Origin: Candidatus Zixiibacteriota bacterium
GTDB taxonomy: Bacteria; Zixibacteria; MSB-5A5; GN15; JACZUZ01
DNA: 64,000 nt
Reading direction: 5' to 3'
NCBI GenBank assembly: GCA_024280775.1
Contig: JAJRPM010000002.1
Coordinates: forward strand, 186,001-250,000
Positions 24,265-34,300 of this stretch are shown here, in pieces. The notes beneath the pieces were generated by a model. That model had not been told where the DNA came from, ran no database searches, and worked only from the letters and a program-made list of their open reading frames with translations. How positions within the stretch are numbered: the stretch's first letter is position 1; each line of letters opens with the position of its first letter. Made by a program: the position numbers and the translations under genes.

Positions 24265-26712
24265 ATGAAAATATCCTATAATTGGGTTCGCGATATCGCG
24301 CCGGTTGACTGGTCGCCAGAGGAAATGGCGCATCGTTTGACATTGGCCGGGACTGCTTGCGAGACGGTGATTGATCTTTCAGCTCGTTTTGCCAAGATGG
24401 TGGTTGGTCGGGTTGAGTCCTGTGTGGCTATTGAGAAGTCCGATCATTTGCGTCATGCTTCTGTTTCTATTGATAAAGAAAGCGCAGGCAAAGAAACCCT
24501 TAGCATTATTTGCGGGGCTCCCAATGTGGCCGCAGGTCAGCTTGTGGCTGTGGCCCAGGTCGGGGCGGTTATGCCCGACGGGATGAAGATTGAACGTCGC
24601 AAGATGTTTGGGATAGCATCGGAGGGGATGATACTCTCCGAGCGCGAGCTTGAGTTATCTGATGAACATGAGGGCATAATCGTATTGCCGGAGAATCTTG
24701 AAGTCGGCGCTCCTTTGGCGACGGTATTTGGTGTCGATGACTATACACTGGAGTTTGAACTAACTCCTAACCGACCGGATTCTATGTGCGCTATTGGTAT
24801 CGCCCGAGATGTGGCGGCGCTATCTGGCTGTACTATGAACCGTCCGGAAATTTCACTGACTGAAAGTTCTGAGAAGTCCTCTGATATAATACAGGTCGAG
24901 ATTGAAGATACGGAGTTTTGCCCTCGTTATGCGGCGCGGGTGATTCGTGGTGTCAAAGTTGGGCCATCTCCGGCTTGGTTGCGTGACAGGCTGGTGGCCT
25001 CGGGGCAATCGTCTATCAATAATGTGGTGGATGTTACAAATTATGTGATGCTGGAGTTTGGTCAGCCTTTGCATGCTTTTGATTTGTCGCGTTTTGATTC
25101 CGGTAAGGTAGTGGTTAAGCGAGCTAAGGCTAAAGAGAAATTTGTTACGCTTGATGAAATCGAGCGTGAAGTTGACGAGTCGGTTCTGATGATTACCAAC
25201 GGTAGCGATTATCTAGCTGCCGGTGGAGTAATGGGTGGCTTGAATAGCTCTATTACAGATGACACCACCGATGTGCTGCTTGAAGCTGCCTACTTTGATC
25301 CGTCATCAATTCGCAAATCCAAGCGGACATTGGGACTATCTACTGATTCCTCGGCTCGTTTTGAGCGCGGGATTGATCCTAACATCACAATCATCGCAAT
25401 AGACCGGGCGGCGCAGTTGTTGGCCGAAGTAGCTGGTGGAGAGCCGTTGGCCGGAGTGGTTGATAATTATCCCAAGCCGATTGAGCCGCTCTTGGTGGAT
25501 TTAAGACCCGAGCGTTGTCACCAGATTTTGGGAGTCGAGGTTAAGCGCCCCGAAATCGAGAAGATTCTCTCCGGTTTGGAGTTGGGGATAGCGAATCCGG
25601 GAGCAAAGACCGAGGCGATTTCAGTAAAAGTCCCGACATTCAGGCCGGATATTACTCGCGAAATAGATTTGATAGAAGAGGTGACACGGATACTTGGGTT
25701 CGATAATATCCCTACCACCAAAGGCTATTTGGCAGCCACCGATAATCGCAAGACTGAGGCGGTTGAGATTCAGGATGACCTGGTATCCACTCTGTGGCAG
25801 ACTTTGCTGGGCGTGGGTTTCAATGAGATTTGCGGTTCAGGTTTGGCGGATGGTCGATTGCTGGAGTTGATTGACCCGGGCGAGCCGCAAATTGTGGTGG
25901 CTAACCCTATCTCTGATGAATTCGGCTCGATGCGGAATTCGCTGGCGTATTCACTTTTGAATGCCGCGAGAGTCAATGTCACACATCAAACTGTTGACCT
26001 GCAATTGTTCGAGTTGGGTAATATCTATGCGCCGGGTATTGGTAAGAAGGATAATGTACTCAATGCTGATCATGAGCGTATGCGTTTGGGAGTTTTGGTT
26101 ACCGGCCAGCTACAGCCACATTGGAAAACCGGCCGAGATAACTTGGACTTTTATACACTTAAGGGTGTGATTGATTCTTTGCGTGGTGAAGCGAGGCTAG
26201 CTGAACTGAAGTTGGTTCCTGCGAAATATCCGGTTTTCCAGTCCGGGCAGTCATTTGAATTACGTGGCGGGGTAAAGAAGGACAAAGTTGTTGGTAGAAT
26301 CGGCAATGTAAGCTCCAAGCTTCTTAAGCGTTTTGATATCAAGCAGTCAGTTTCATTGATGGAATTGGATATTGCCGAGCTGAGTCGGATGATTCAGCCT
26401 GGCAGAGGATATCAGGCCCTCTCAAAATTCCCGGCCTCAGATCGTGATTTGTCTTTATTGTTGGATGAGAGTGTTCTAGTTGGCGAGATGCTCAAAGGAG
26501 TTGAACGAGTTGGCGGCGAGCTTGTAGAGAAGGCTGTGGTTTTTGATCTTTTCCGCGGCAAACAAGTGCCGGAGGGGAAGAAATCGGTGGCTATATCTGT
26601 CCGTTATCGTTCGGCGAATAAAAGTTTGGAATCTTCCGAAGTGGATGGTTTACAACAGAAAATTATTGTGTATCTTAAGCAAGAGTTTAAGGCAGAGATA
26701 CGCGAGAAGTAA
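24265..26712 (+). CDS. pheT: Phenylalanine-tRNA ligase beta subunit
   Basis: 815 residues, close to the normal length of about 795. Domains read in order: N-terminal domain, EMAP-type tRNA-binding domain (about 40-150, with IICGAPNVAAGQ), B3/B4 editing domain (about 205-380, with NNVVDVTNYVMLEFGQPLHAFD), B5 domain (about 410-480), core-like domain, and C-terminal FDX-ACB domain (about 710-810, with SKFPASDRDLSLLLDES). Editing of mis-charged Tyr-tRNA-Phe is expected in the B3/B4 region. Confidence 0.97.
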   Translation: MKISYNWVRDIAPVDWSPEEMAHRLTLAGTACETVIDLSARFAKMVVGRVESCVAIEKSDHLRHASVSIDKESAGKETLSIICGAPNVAAGQLVAVAQVGAVMPDGMKIERRKMFGIASEGMILSERELELSDEHEGIIVLPENLEVGAPLATVFGVDDYTLEFELTPNRPDSMCAIGIARDVAALSGCTMNRPEISLTESSEKSSDIIQVEIEDTEFCPRYAARVIRGVKVGPSPAWLRDRLVASGQSSINNVVDVTNYVMLEFGQPLHAFDLSRFDSGKVVVKRAKAKEKFVTLDEIEREVDESVLMITNGSDYLAAGGVMGGLNSSITDDTTDVLLEAAYFDPSSIRKSKRTLGLSTDSSARFERGIDPNITIIAIDRAAQLLAEVAGGEPLAGVVDNYPKPIEPLLVDLRPERCHQILGVEVKRPEIEKILSGLELGIANPGAKTEAISVKVPTFRPDITREIDLIEEVTRILGFDNIPTTKGYLAATDNRKTEAVEIQDDLVSTLWQTLLGVGFNEICGSGLADGRLLELIDPGEPQIVVANPISDEFGSMRNSLAYSLLNAARVNVTHQTVDLQLFELGNIYAPGIGKKDNVLNADHERMRLGVLVTGQLQPHWKTGRDNLDFYTLKGVIDSLRGEARLAELKLVPAKYPVFQSGQSFELRGGVKKDKVVGRIGNVSSKLLKRFDIKQSVSLMELDIAELSRMIQPGRGYQALSKFPASDRDLSLLLDESVLVGEMLKGVERVGGELVEKAVVFDLFRGKQVPEGKKSVAISVRYRSANKSLESSEVDGLQQKIIVYLKQEFKAEIREK

Positions 26713-26811
26713 GCTCCTGTCATCTTTGATGGTTTGAAATCATAGTCAGTTTTCATTTTTGGGCATAGCCCGCGAGTTTCCACCGATTTTGCCACTGATG
26801 GATGTAAGTGA

Positions 26812-27057
26812 ATGACGCAGACAGATTATCTTAAGCGACTGGAAGATAAGGTAAACAAGGCGATTGATCATATCGAACGCCTAACGCTCGAAAACGAGCG
26901 CTTGCAGACTGAAAATCAGAATATAGCTGAAAAACTCCGCGAGTACGGTCGTGAGCTAAACCAAAGCCGCCTCGATGAACGCAATCGCGCTTCTCAAGTG
27001 CGAGAAAAGATTCGCTCAATTCTTCACAAAGTGGACTCCCTTAACAATTTACCTTGA
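26812..27057 (+). CDS. ZapB-like small coiled-coil protein
   Basis: 81 residues forming nearly one heptad-patterned coiled coil (LKRLEDKVNKAIDHIERLTL, then ENERLQTENQNIAEKL). Size and pattern match ZapB-type cell-division proteins. The gene sits just before zapA, an arrangement seen in several phyla. It could promote Z-ring assembly together with ZapA. No sequence motif proves this, so the name stays provisional. Confidence 0.6.
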   Translation: MTQTDYLKRLEDKVNKAIDHIERLTLENERLQTENQNIAEKLREYGRELNQSRLDERNRASQVREKIRSILHKVDSLNNLP

Positions 27058-27064
27058 TTCCAAC

Positions 27065-27090
27065 CTCTGATGTCAGGGCGTTCTTTTTTT
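27065..27090 (+). terminator. Weak intrinsic terminator after the ZapB-like gene
   Basis: A 5-bp stem, CTCTG (27065-27069) with CAGGG (27074-27078), is followed five bases later by seven T (27084-27090). A TTGACA at 27147 and a TATAAC at 27176 lie downstream but 23 bases apart, so they do not form one standard promoter. Confidence 0.35.
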
Positions 27091-27331
27091 CGGATAGAAT
27101 TTGCCGAAAATCTTTCAGTGATTCGCGAATGTAGCGGCTTTTAGTCTTGACAGCAGCCCCCCAAATCTGATACCCTATAACAGCTTGAGGTAGTAAGCAG
27201 GCGACTAAAGCATTCTCGCAGGCGCTCGTGTTCTTGGAGCTTGGCAGAACCTTCTCTTAAGTGAGAAATGTCAGTTCAGGGGCGATGAGATTTGTGAATA
27301 ACTTACACAAATAGCTTTCGAGAAGTATGAA

Positions 27332-27679
27332 TTGGAAATAGGAACGTTGGAAAACGACGCCAGATTAAAATGTGAGGCTGATGGTTCGACTCGTGTAGTC
27401 AAAATCTTCGGTCGAGAGTATCCGTTGAGATGTACCGGTGATCATGAGGAATTACTGAAAATTGCTGAATATGTTGATGCAGTAATGCGTCGAGTAGCGG
27501 AGTCTTCTGCTATAACAGCGCACAGCGACCTCGCAGTGCTTGCCGCGCTTAATATTGCCAGTGAGTTCATGGGCGCATCATCCCAAGAGAGCGCCACCAC
27601 TGTCGATTTTGAAAAACGGACTCAATCTATCCTTTTAAGACTGGAAGAATCACTTCCAGAGTTGGAGTCCGCCGGGTAA
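27332..27679 (+). CDS. zapA: Cell division protein ZapA
   Basis: ZapA cross-links FtsZ filaments at mid-cell. Of 115 residues, the N-terminal domain reads KIFGREYPLRC, then GDHEELLKIAEYVDAVMRRVA, a classic ZapA start. The C-terminal helix is AVLAALNIASEFM followed by a coiled coil. No ATG is in frame: TTG at 27332 or TTG at 27347 must be used. The second has GGA 5 bases upstream. Neighbours (ZapB-like before, rny after) agree. Confidence 0.82.
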   Translation: MEIGTLENDARLKCEADGSTRVVKIFGREYPLRCTGDHEELLKIAEYVDAVMRRVAESSAITAHSDLAVLAALNIASEFMGASSQESATTVDFEKRTQSILLRLEESLPELESAG

Positions 27680-27802
27680 TCCGCGCGACTCTTGGCTTCC
27701 TGTTTGTGCTTCATAAGTAAGAATCATTTCTTAGCCGCTTCACTTACTCCCATATTTGATATAGTTCTTGACCTATAAGGGGCGTTTGCCCGGGAGTGTT
27801 TG

Positions 27803-29380
27803 ATGTCTTCGATATCAATGTCTGTTCCAATACTGATTATTGCTTTGATAGCCGCTGTGCTGATTGGCGCATTTCTTGGATGGCTGGTTTCACGCAGTAT
27901 TGGCGCCAATAAGATCACTAATGCTAATGATAGCGCAAAGCGAATTGTCAGAGACGCTGAAAAAGAAGCTGAAATCCTCAAGAAAGAGGCGGTTCTCAAT
28001 GCTAAGGAAAAGTGGTATAAGGAAAAATCTAGAATTGAGAAGGAAGTTTTGGAGCGTCGCGCTAAAGCTGACGATCTGCTAAAGAGCGCTCGTGACAAAG
28101 ATGTAGAAGTTGGCCGCAAGGTTGATCTGCTCAACAAGAAAGAGCAGGACCTCAAGACGGTAGAATCGGATTTCGCCACTCGTCAACGTGGAATTGAGAT
28201 TCGTGAGAGAGAGATTGAAGAGTCTCTTCGAGAGCAGAACACGCGTTTGGAAAAGATCGCGGGTCTGACACAAGAGGAAGCAAAGAGGCAACTTCATACC
28301 AATCTGATTGACCAGGTGCGCATGGAGGCCGCTGGAGCCGCCAAAGAGATTCGCGAGCAGGCAGAGCGTGACGCTGAAAAGGAAGCTCGAGAGATTGTTT
28401 TGGGCGCGATTTATCGTTCCGCCGCTGACACGACAGTTGATGCGGTTGTTACGGTAGTGAATTTGCCTAGTGATGAAATGAAAGGCCGGATTATTGGTCG
28501 CGAGGGGCGTAACATTCGCGCCTTTGAAACTTTGACTGGTGTGGACGTGATTGTCGATGACACACCTGAGGCTATTTTGCTTTCAGGATTCGATCCGGTG
28601 CGTCGAGAAATTGGCCGCATGGCTATGAACAAACTAATAAGTGACGGACGAATTCATCCGACACGAATCGAAGAAGTTGTGGAGAAGTCAGCCAAAGAGA
28701 TGGTGACCATAGTTCGTGAGGCCGGAGAACAGGCTTGTTTTGATTTGGGCATTCACGGTGTGCATCCTGAAGTAATCAAGTTGCTCGGTAAACTACACTA
28801 TCGAACTTCTTATGGTCAGAATGTTCTGGCGCACTCCAAGGAAGTGGCGATGATGTGTGGTTTAATGGCTAATTTGCTGGGCTTGGATCCTGTGCTTGGT
28901 AAGCGTTGCGGTTTGATGCATGATATTGGGAAAGCCATTGATAGGGAAACCGAAGGCACACACACCGAGCTAGGCGCTGAGTTTGTAGAGCGCTACAATG
29001 AGCCGGCGATTGTTGTAAACGCTTGCGCGTCACATCACAACGATGTACCGCAGGAAACAGCCTATCCGGTTTTGGTTCAGGCCGCTGATGCGATTTCCGG
29101 AGCTCGTCCGGGGGCGCGTCGTGAGCCGCTGGAGAATTACATTAAGCGCTTGCAACGTCTTGAAGAGCTGGCGGATTCATTCAAGGGTGTTTCCAAAGCC
29201 TATGCAATTCAGGCTGGCAGAGAGATTCGAGTGATTGTGGAGAACTCGCAGACTGATGATTTGGCCGCGAGTATTTTGGCCTCGGATATTGCCGCAAAGA
29301 TTGAATCACAACTGGAGTACCCGGGGCAGATTAAGGTGACTGTGATTCGTGAATCACGCACTACGGAGTATGCGCGCTAA
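27803..29380 (+). CDS. rny: Ribonuclease Y
   Basis: Membrane-anchored endoribonuclease that starts mRNA decay. The ATG at 27803 is preferred to the TTG at 27800 because GGGAG ends 6 bases before it. It encodes 525 residues: an N-terminal membrane helix (about 10-30), a long charged coiled coil (about 35-200), a KH RNA-binding domain with GRIIGREGRNIRAFE, and the HD domain with the metal pair in GLMHDIGKAID and a further His in ACASHHND. A small hairpin, GGGC-GTTT-GCCC (27780-27791), abuts the ribosome binding site. Stop codon directly abuts ymdB. Confidence 0.96.
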   Translation: MSSISMSVPILIIALIAAVLIGAFLGWLVSRSIGANKITNANDSAKRIVRDAEKEAEILKKEAVLNAKEKWYKEKSRIEKEVLERRAKADDLLKSARDKDVEVGRKVDLLNKKEQDLKTVESDFATRQRGIEIREREIEESLREQNTRLEKIAGLTQEEAKRQLHTNLIDQVRMEAAGAAKEIREQAERDAEKEAREIVLGAIYRSAADTTVDAVVTVVNLPSDEMKGRIIGREGRNIRAFETLTGVDVIVDDTPEAILLSGFDPVRREIGRMAMNKLISDGRIHPTRIEEVVEKSAKEMVTIVREAGEQACFDLGIHGVHPEVIKLLGKLHYRTSYGQNVLAHSKEVAMMCGLMANLLGLDPVLGKRCGLMHDIGKAIDRETEGTHTELGAEFVERYNEPAIVVNACASHHNDVPQETAYPVLVQAADAISGARPGARREPLENYIKRLQRLEELADSFKGVSKAYAIQAGREIRVIVENSQTDDLAASILASDIAAKIESQLEYPGQIKVTVIRESRTTEYAR

Positions 29381-30256
29381 GTGGAGAATCAAGAAGCTCA
29401 AGAGACTGATTCCGTTGATGCTACTGTTGATTCAACCGATGATTCAACGCTGACGATACTGTTTTTCGCTGACTGTGTGGGGCAACCCGGACGTCAGGCG
29501 CTTTCGCAGTTGGTTCGTGAGATGCGCGAGAAACATCGCGCCGATATGGTTATCGCCAATGTGGAGAATGCCGCAGGCGGCTTTGGTGTCACACCGGAAA
29601 TGTCGCGCAAGATTTTCAAGTATGGTGTCGATGTGCAGACTTCGGGGAACCATATTTGGGACCGGATGGACATTCAAGATTACATCCGCAAGGAACGACG
29701 TTTGCTAAGGCCGGCAAATTACCCTTCGAGCGCTCCGGGCAATGGCTCTTATGTGTTTCAGTTGCCGGATTGTAAAGTTGCTGTGTTGAATCTGATGGGG
29801 CGGACTTTTATGAACATGGCATTGGATTGTCCCTTTCGCACTGCTGATGGCGAACTGAGTATGCTTAATAGTGAAACTGATATTATTATTGTAGATTTTC
29901 ACGCTGAGGCCACTTCGGAGAAACAGGCGATTGCGCATTATCTCGATGGACGGGTTACCGCTGTTCTTGGGACGCATACACATGTTCAAACCGCTGATGA
30001 GAAAGTAAGCGAGGCCGGGACTGCCTATATAGGTGATGCGGGCATGACCGGGCCGCATGATTCGGCGCTGGGAATGCGGTTTGAGGCGGCGGTTGGCAGG
30101 TTCATGACCGGTTTGCCCAAGAAATTTACTTGCGCTAGTGAGGATATTAAGGCGTGTGGTGTGATTCTCAAAATTAATCGTCATGATGGCAGAGCGCGCT
30201 CAATTGAGCGCTTTCGAGTTGATTTTGATCCGAGTAATTCAAACTCTACCGTGTAG
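29381..30256 (+). CDS. YmdB-family metallophosphoesterase
   Basis: The GTG start touches the rny stop, so translation is coupled. 291 residues of the TIGR00282/YmdB family (di-iron phosphodiesterases that act on 2',3'-cyclic nucleotides and, in Bacillus, affect biofilm and motility decisions). The metal-site motifs are present: FFADCVGQPGR, NVENAAGG, GNHIWD, DFHAEATSEK and GTHTHVQTADE. An extra acidic, Thr/Asp-rich stretch of about 25 residues precedes the core. The rny-ymdB pair is conserved across phyla. Confidence 0.9.
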   Translation: MENQEAQETDSVDATVDSTDDSTLTILFFADCVGQPGRQALSQLVREMREKHRADMVIANVENAAGGFGVTPEMSRKIFKYGVDVQTSGNHIWDRMDIQDYIRKERRLLRPANYPSSAPGNGSYVFQLPDCKVAVLNLMGRTFMNMALDCPFRTADGELSMLNSETDIIIVDFHAEATSEKQAIAHYLDGRVTAVLGTHTHVQTADEKVSEAGTAYIGDAGMTGPHDSALGMRFEAAVGRFMTGLPKKFTCASEDIKACGVILKINRHDGRARSIERFRVDFDPSNSNSTV

Positions 30257-30281
30257 AGTACGCGCTGTGCGAGGCTAGCTG

Positions 30282-31163
30282 ATGGCTGAAATTATTGATG
30301 GCAAAAAATGCGCCGCCGGGATTCGCGCTGAGGTTGCGCGTCGGGTTGAGGCGCTGAGTTCCAAGGGCGTGACACCGGGATTGGCCGCTGTGTTAATCGG
30401 TGATGATCCGGCTTCGCGGTACTATGTCCGCTCTAAGGAGAAGGCCTGCGGAGAGGTGGGTATTTACTCCGAGGTGATTCGCCGGGACGCAGGGACTTCT
30501 CAGAGTGAGTTGCTACAGCTAGTTGATGACTTAAATGCAAATCCGAAAATCGATGGAATACTTGTTCAGTCGCCGCTTCCTGAGGGCCTAGATGAGACTG
30601 AAGTTACTTTGCGAATTGACCCGGGAAAAGATGTTGACGGGTTTCATCCTTATAATATCGGCGCGCTATCATTAGGGCTTCCGGCCCTTGCTCCTTGCAC
30701 TCCCGCCGGGATAATTGAAATGTTGATCTTTGCGAAGGTTGACACTCAGGGCAAAGAAGTGGTGGTTGTTGGGCGGTCAAATATTGTAGGTCGTCCAGTG
30801 GCGGGATTGTTGTCACTTAAGGGACCACGTGGGAATGCGACAGTGACGTTGTGCCATTCACGGACAAAAAATATTGAATCGGTTTGCCGTCGCGCAGATA
30901 TTCTTATCGCGGCGATTGGTAGGCCGGAGTTTATCACTGCGGAATTTGTGAAGCCCGGCGCCGCGGTTATTGATGTTGGTGTGAACCGTGTCGAGGATTC
31001 CTCGCGGAAGTCGGGATATCGCTTGACTGGTGATGTTGATTTTGATGCGGTCGAGAAAGTTGCCGGATATATTTCTCCGGTTCCAGGTGGAGTGGGGCCG
31101 ATGACAATTGCCATGTTGCTGTCGAATACTGTTACCATCGCTGAACATCGAGCTTCCAAGTAG
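30282..31163 (+). CDS. folD: Bifunctional methylenetetrahydrofolate dehydrogenase/cyclohydrolase FolD
   Basis: Interconverts 5,10-methylene- and 10-formyl-tetrahydrofolate using NADP. The 293 residues include the active-site pair Tyr48 and Lys52 in YYVRSKEKAC, the DGILVQSPLPEGLDE and DPGKDVDGFHPYN motifs, the Rossmann loop VVVGRSNIVGRPVAGLL, and the C-terminal SPVPGGVGPMTIAMLL. GATGG context with no strong SD. It follows ymdB by 25 bases and probably ends the operon. Confidence 0.96.
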   Translation: MAEIIDGKKCAAGIRAEVARRVEALSSKGVTPGLAAVLIGDDPASRYYVRSKEKACGEVGIYSEVIRRDAGTSQSELLQLVDDLNANPKIDGILVQSPLPEGLDETEVTLRIDPGKDVDGFHPYNIGALSLGLPALAPCTPAGIIEMLIFAKVDTQGKEVVVVGRSNIVGRPVAGLLSLKGPRGNATVTLCHSRTKNIESVCRRADILIAAIGRPEFITAEFVKPGAAVIDVGVNRVEDSSRKSGYRLTGDVDFDAVEKVAGYISPVPGGVGPMTIAMLLSNTVTIAEHRASK

Positions 31164-31225
31164 CCCCAGCGGGTCCAGCTTTATTTTCAATAGAGTTTTC
31201 ACTAGAAAATCCTTGATATACTTGC

Positions 31226-31299
31226 CCGAATTTCTTGCCTGAGGGGCGACTCTGTCGTATTTTCAATCTCGGTCGACGTACTTACCGGCCGAATTTCTT
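31226..31299 (+). repeat. 11-bp direct repeat upstream of the large secreted protein
   Basis: CCGAATTTCTT occurs at 31226-31236 and again at 31289-31299, in the same orientation, 63 bases apart, each a few bases after ACTT. It lies in the 167-base gap after folD. It could be an operator pair or chance. Confidence 0.35.
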
Positions 31300-31330
31300 C
31301 CAAGATTTTGAACCGCCTAGGTGTTAAAGT

Positions 31331-34300
31331 TTGAATGTTAGAGTTGTCAACGTAGAGGGATGTATAGCGTTGTTGGCAGGGAAACGAAAAAATATATTTT
31401 GGCTGATTTGCGCCGGTCTGATATATTCTTTGGTCGGATTAGGTCAAAGTGTCAGCGCCGATACTATTTCGGAGAACCTCCGGTTTAGTGGCGATAGCAC
31501 ACCCGTGGCGCTTGATGACGTTATTCTGTCATCTTCTGCGGTTGTTGTTGGCTCTGCGAGTCAATTACAAGTTCGCTTCACCACTCCGGATTTGGAGTTC
31601 CCCTTTGATTATAGAGTGGGGGTCACTTTTCCTACTGCGTTCGGGTTTGACAACGCCGTCAGCGCGGTGTTCAGTGATGATTCTCCGGCGCCTGACACTG
31701 AGATACAATTAATTGAGATAGTCGACCATACAGTAATCTTCACTTTCCGGCGGACGTTTTTTGCTCCAAAGGCCGGACAGGTAGGAATCATTGACATAAG
31801 TGGTGTGACGCTTCCGACTGCCTCAGGCGCTTATGCGGCGACTGTGTTCATCTCTGATATAGATTTTGTAGTTCTGGCCGGACCGACTTTTACCTCAGAG
31901 GTGACTTTGGTTCCGGATGTGGCTTCCTCGGTTGCATTGTCTCCTGTGGCAAATGTTGTTGTGACCGCCGGAGAGTTGCTTAGCTTTGTTGGCAATTCGG
32001 TTGACCAATATGGCAATGCGGTTTCTGATTCTACTTTGGATTGGAGATTGACCGACGATAGTGATTCATTAGGTGTTGTGACACCTGGTACTTTACTGGC
32101 GACAAAAACCGGAAGCGGCAGGGTTGTTGTTTCATCAGGGATTGCCGCAGACACTAGTGGCGTGATTACAGTTGTAGCAGGCGCATTGGCTCGTTTGGAA
32201 ATTGATATAGACCGTCAGCAATATGTAGGCGGCGGGATTTGTGGCAAGGGTTTTGTAAGAGCTTTTGATCAATTCGGTAATCCTAAAGGGAATTTCAGCG
32301 GGACAGATACGCTATTGGAGCTTATTGTTTCTGAAGGCACAATGGTTCCTGAGTCCTTGCCGATTAGCGCTTTTGATTCTAATGGTGTGCTCGATTTAGC
32401 TAAGGCTGGAGTGCAGTTTGAAGGGTTTGTCGGTGAGACTGACATTGTAGCGGGGCTTGGCTCAATTACAAGCGCCAGTGAGCCTGTCTCACTAGGCGGC
32501 ATGATCATTCGATTCCCGTACGACAATAGCCAGGTAACTGATCTACCCGCCGGGAAACGAATTAGTACAACTATCCTGCTGAATAGAGTCGGTTCGCCGC
32601 TACCTACGCCGGATTCGGTAACTGGTGAGTTTCCAGGAGGAGGTCGCTTTGCATTGACGAACCCTACTCATTTAAGAGTATCTGCCCGATTGCCAGATTT
32701 CCTTACTACGAGTGTACCGACAGATGGAGGTGATGACACTCTTCTAATTGTTCTGTATGGATCAATTTTGAAAGACTCGCTAACCAATGAGACAATTCAT
32801 ACGGTAAACACAGTGCGATTGCCCTTGCGAATTGTTGATAGGCATATAACTCATTCGACAGGGACCGATACACTATTGTCAGGGGCTCGGTATTTTGCCT
32901 ATGATGGTTTCGAGTTACACAGTCCGCTGTCTCCAGATAGACTCTTGGATGGTAGCGCTTTTGTTAGAGATACTTCGGGTAGGTTATTTCGCTTCGGTCA
33001 GTATGGTGGCGGAAACTATCGCTCGGATTCCAATGGTGTTGATCTTAGGTCCCGAATGGATATCCTTGGTGTTCCTCCTGAATTCGGGCCAGGGATTCAC
33101 GGCGTGACCGCGATAGTCACTCTAATTGACGGACCATACAAGTATCAGGATACAGCTTTCGCAGACTCACAGCTATATCTTGTTGAGCCAGCCTATTTTG
33201 TTGCAGATGCTTCCGAATTGTCTCCTGTGTCCACTAGTCCAGGTGATTCAGTTCTCTTTGCTCTCCCTGTTTCAGTGGAGCGCGTTTTTGACGATTCGAC
33301 AATATTTGCAGTGACTCTCCAATTGTATTCCGAGGATACAGTAATGAGCGAGATAGCGGCGGTATCTCGGGACAAGGACTCGATTATAAATGTGAAACCC
33401 ATCAAGTTTCCTATGGAATTCGCACAAACGAGTTGGGGAGTTCGTTTCGTGATGCAAATACTTGAAAGTCGAAGTGACAGGTATGACACTTTAGATCTGG
33501 GGCCAGATGTATTCCAAGTGGGACCGGTTAGGCAAATCAATGTTCTTGGGTTGAATCCTAGCGCTCCGAACTTTCCATTTGTGAGCGCTGGACAGGACTT
33601 GGGCTTAGTAGCGAGGATTGTTAATGATGCGCCATTTGTTGTGAGCGGTGTTCAGGTGGTTGTGGATGCAATGGTTGTTGATACTACTGTTGTGACTGTT
33701 GGTGATGTCGGCGCAGGTGATACTATTGATGTGACGATACCTTTTGCCGCAGGAAGTCCTGCTTCGCTTCAAACAGTTATTGCTCGAGTGACTTCAGCAA
33801 ACGGCGCTCGGGAGGAGTCTTCGGCTCAGATACAATTCACTGTTCAAAGTCCGGCTTTGTTGTCTCTGAAGGGGAATCTCAACTTGCAACAGGGCGCTGA
33901 AGGGCAGTTGGTTTCTGAGATTGGCTCTCCGTTGTCTCTGCAGTTGCAGATGGAGAATGCCGGTGAGGCTGATGTGACAGGTGGTAGCGCTCTGATTACC
34001 GCTACCGGAGCTGGTTTGGATTTTAGCGCTATTGTGGAGCTTTCTGCGCCAGTGGTTACTAAGAGTCTGGGTGTGGCGTCACTTGCGGGGATAGTCAATG
34101 TGACAGCTTCGATTTTGGATAAACCCCGGGAATTGAACAGCGGGCAGGATGCGTCATTTGCGGCGGGTAGCGCTATATTTGCTGAGAAAGTTTTGTTGGT
34201 AGATCGTGAATTGGTAGTGAACGCCAATATCACCCCGGGTGATACTTCGGCGGTTGCTTTCGGTGAACTTCGCGAGATGTTCTCTGTCGAGTTAAGCAAT

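Noticed and set aside
27058-27802. 6S RNA between zapB-like, zapA and rny
   Set aside because: In several phyla 6S RNA lies here, but I could not fold a long closing stem with a central bubble. Only short hairpins are seen.
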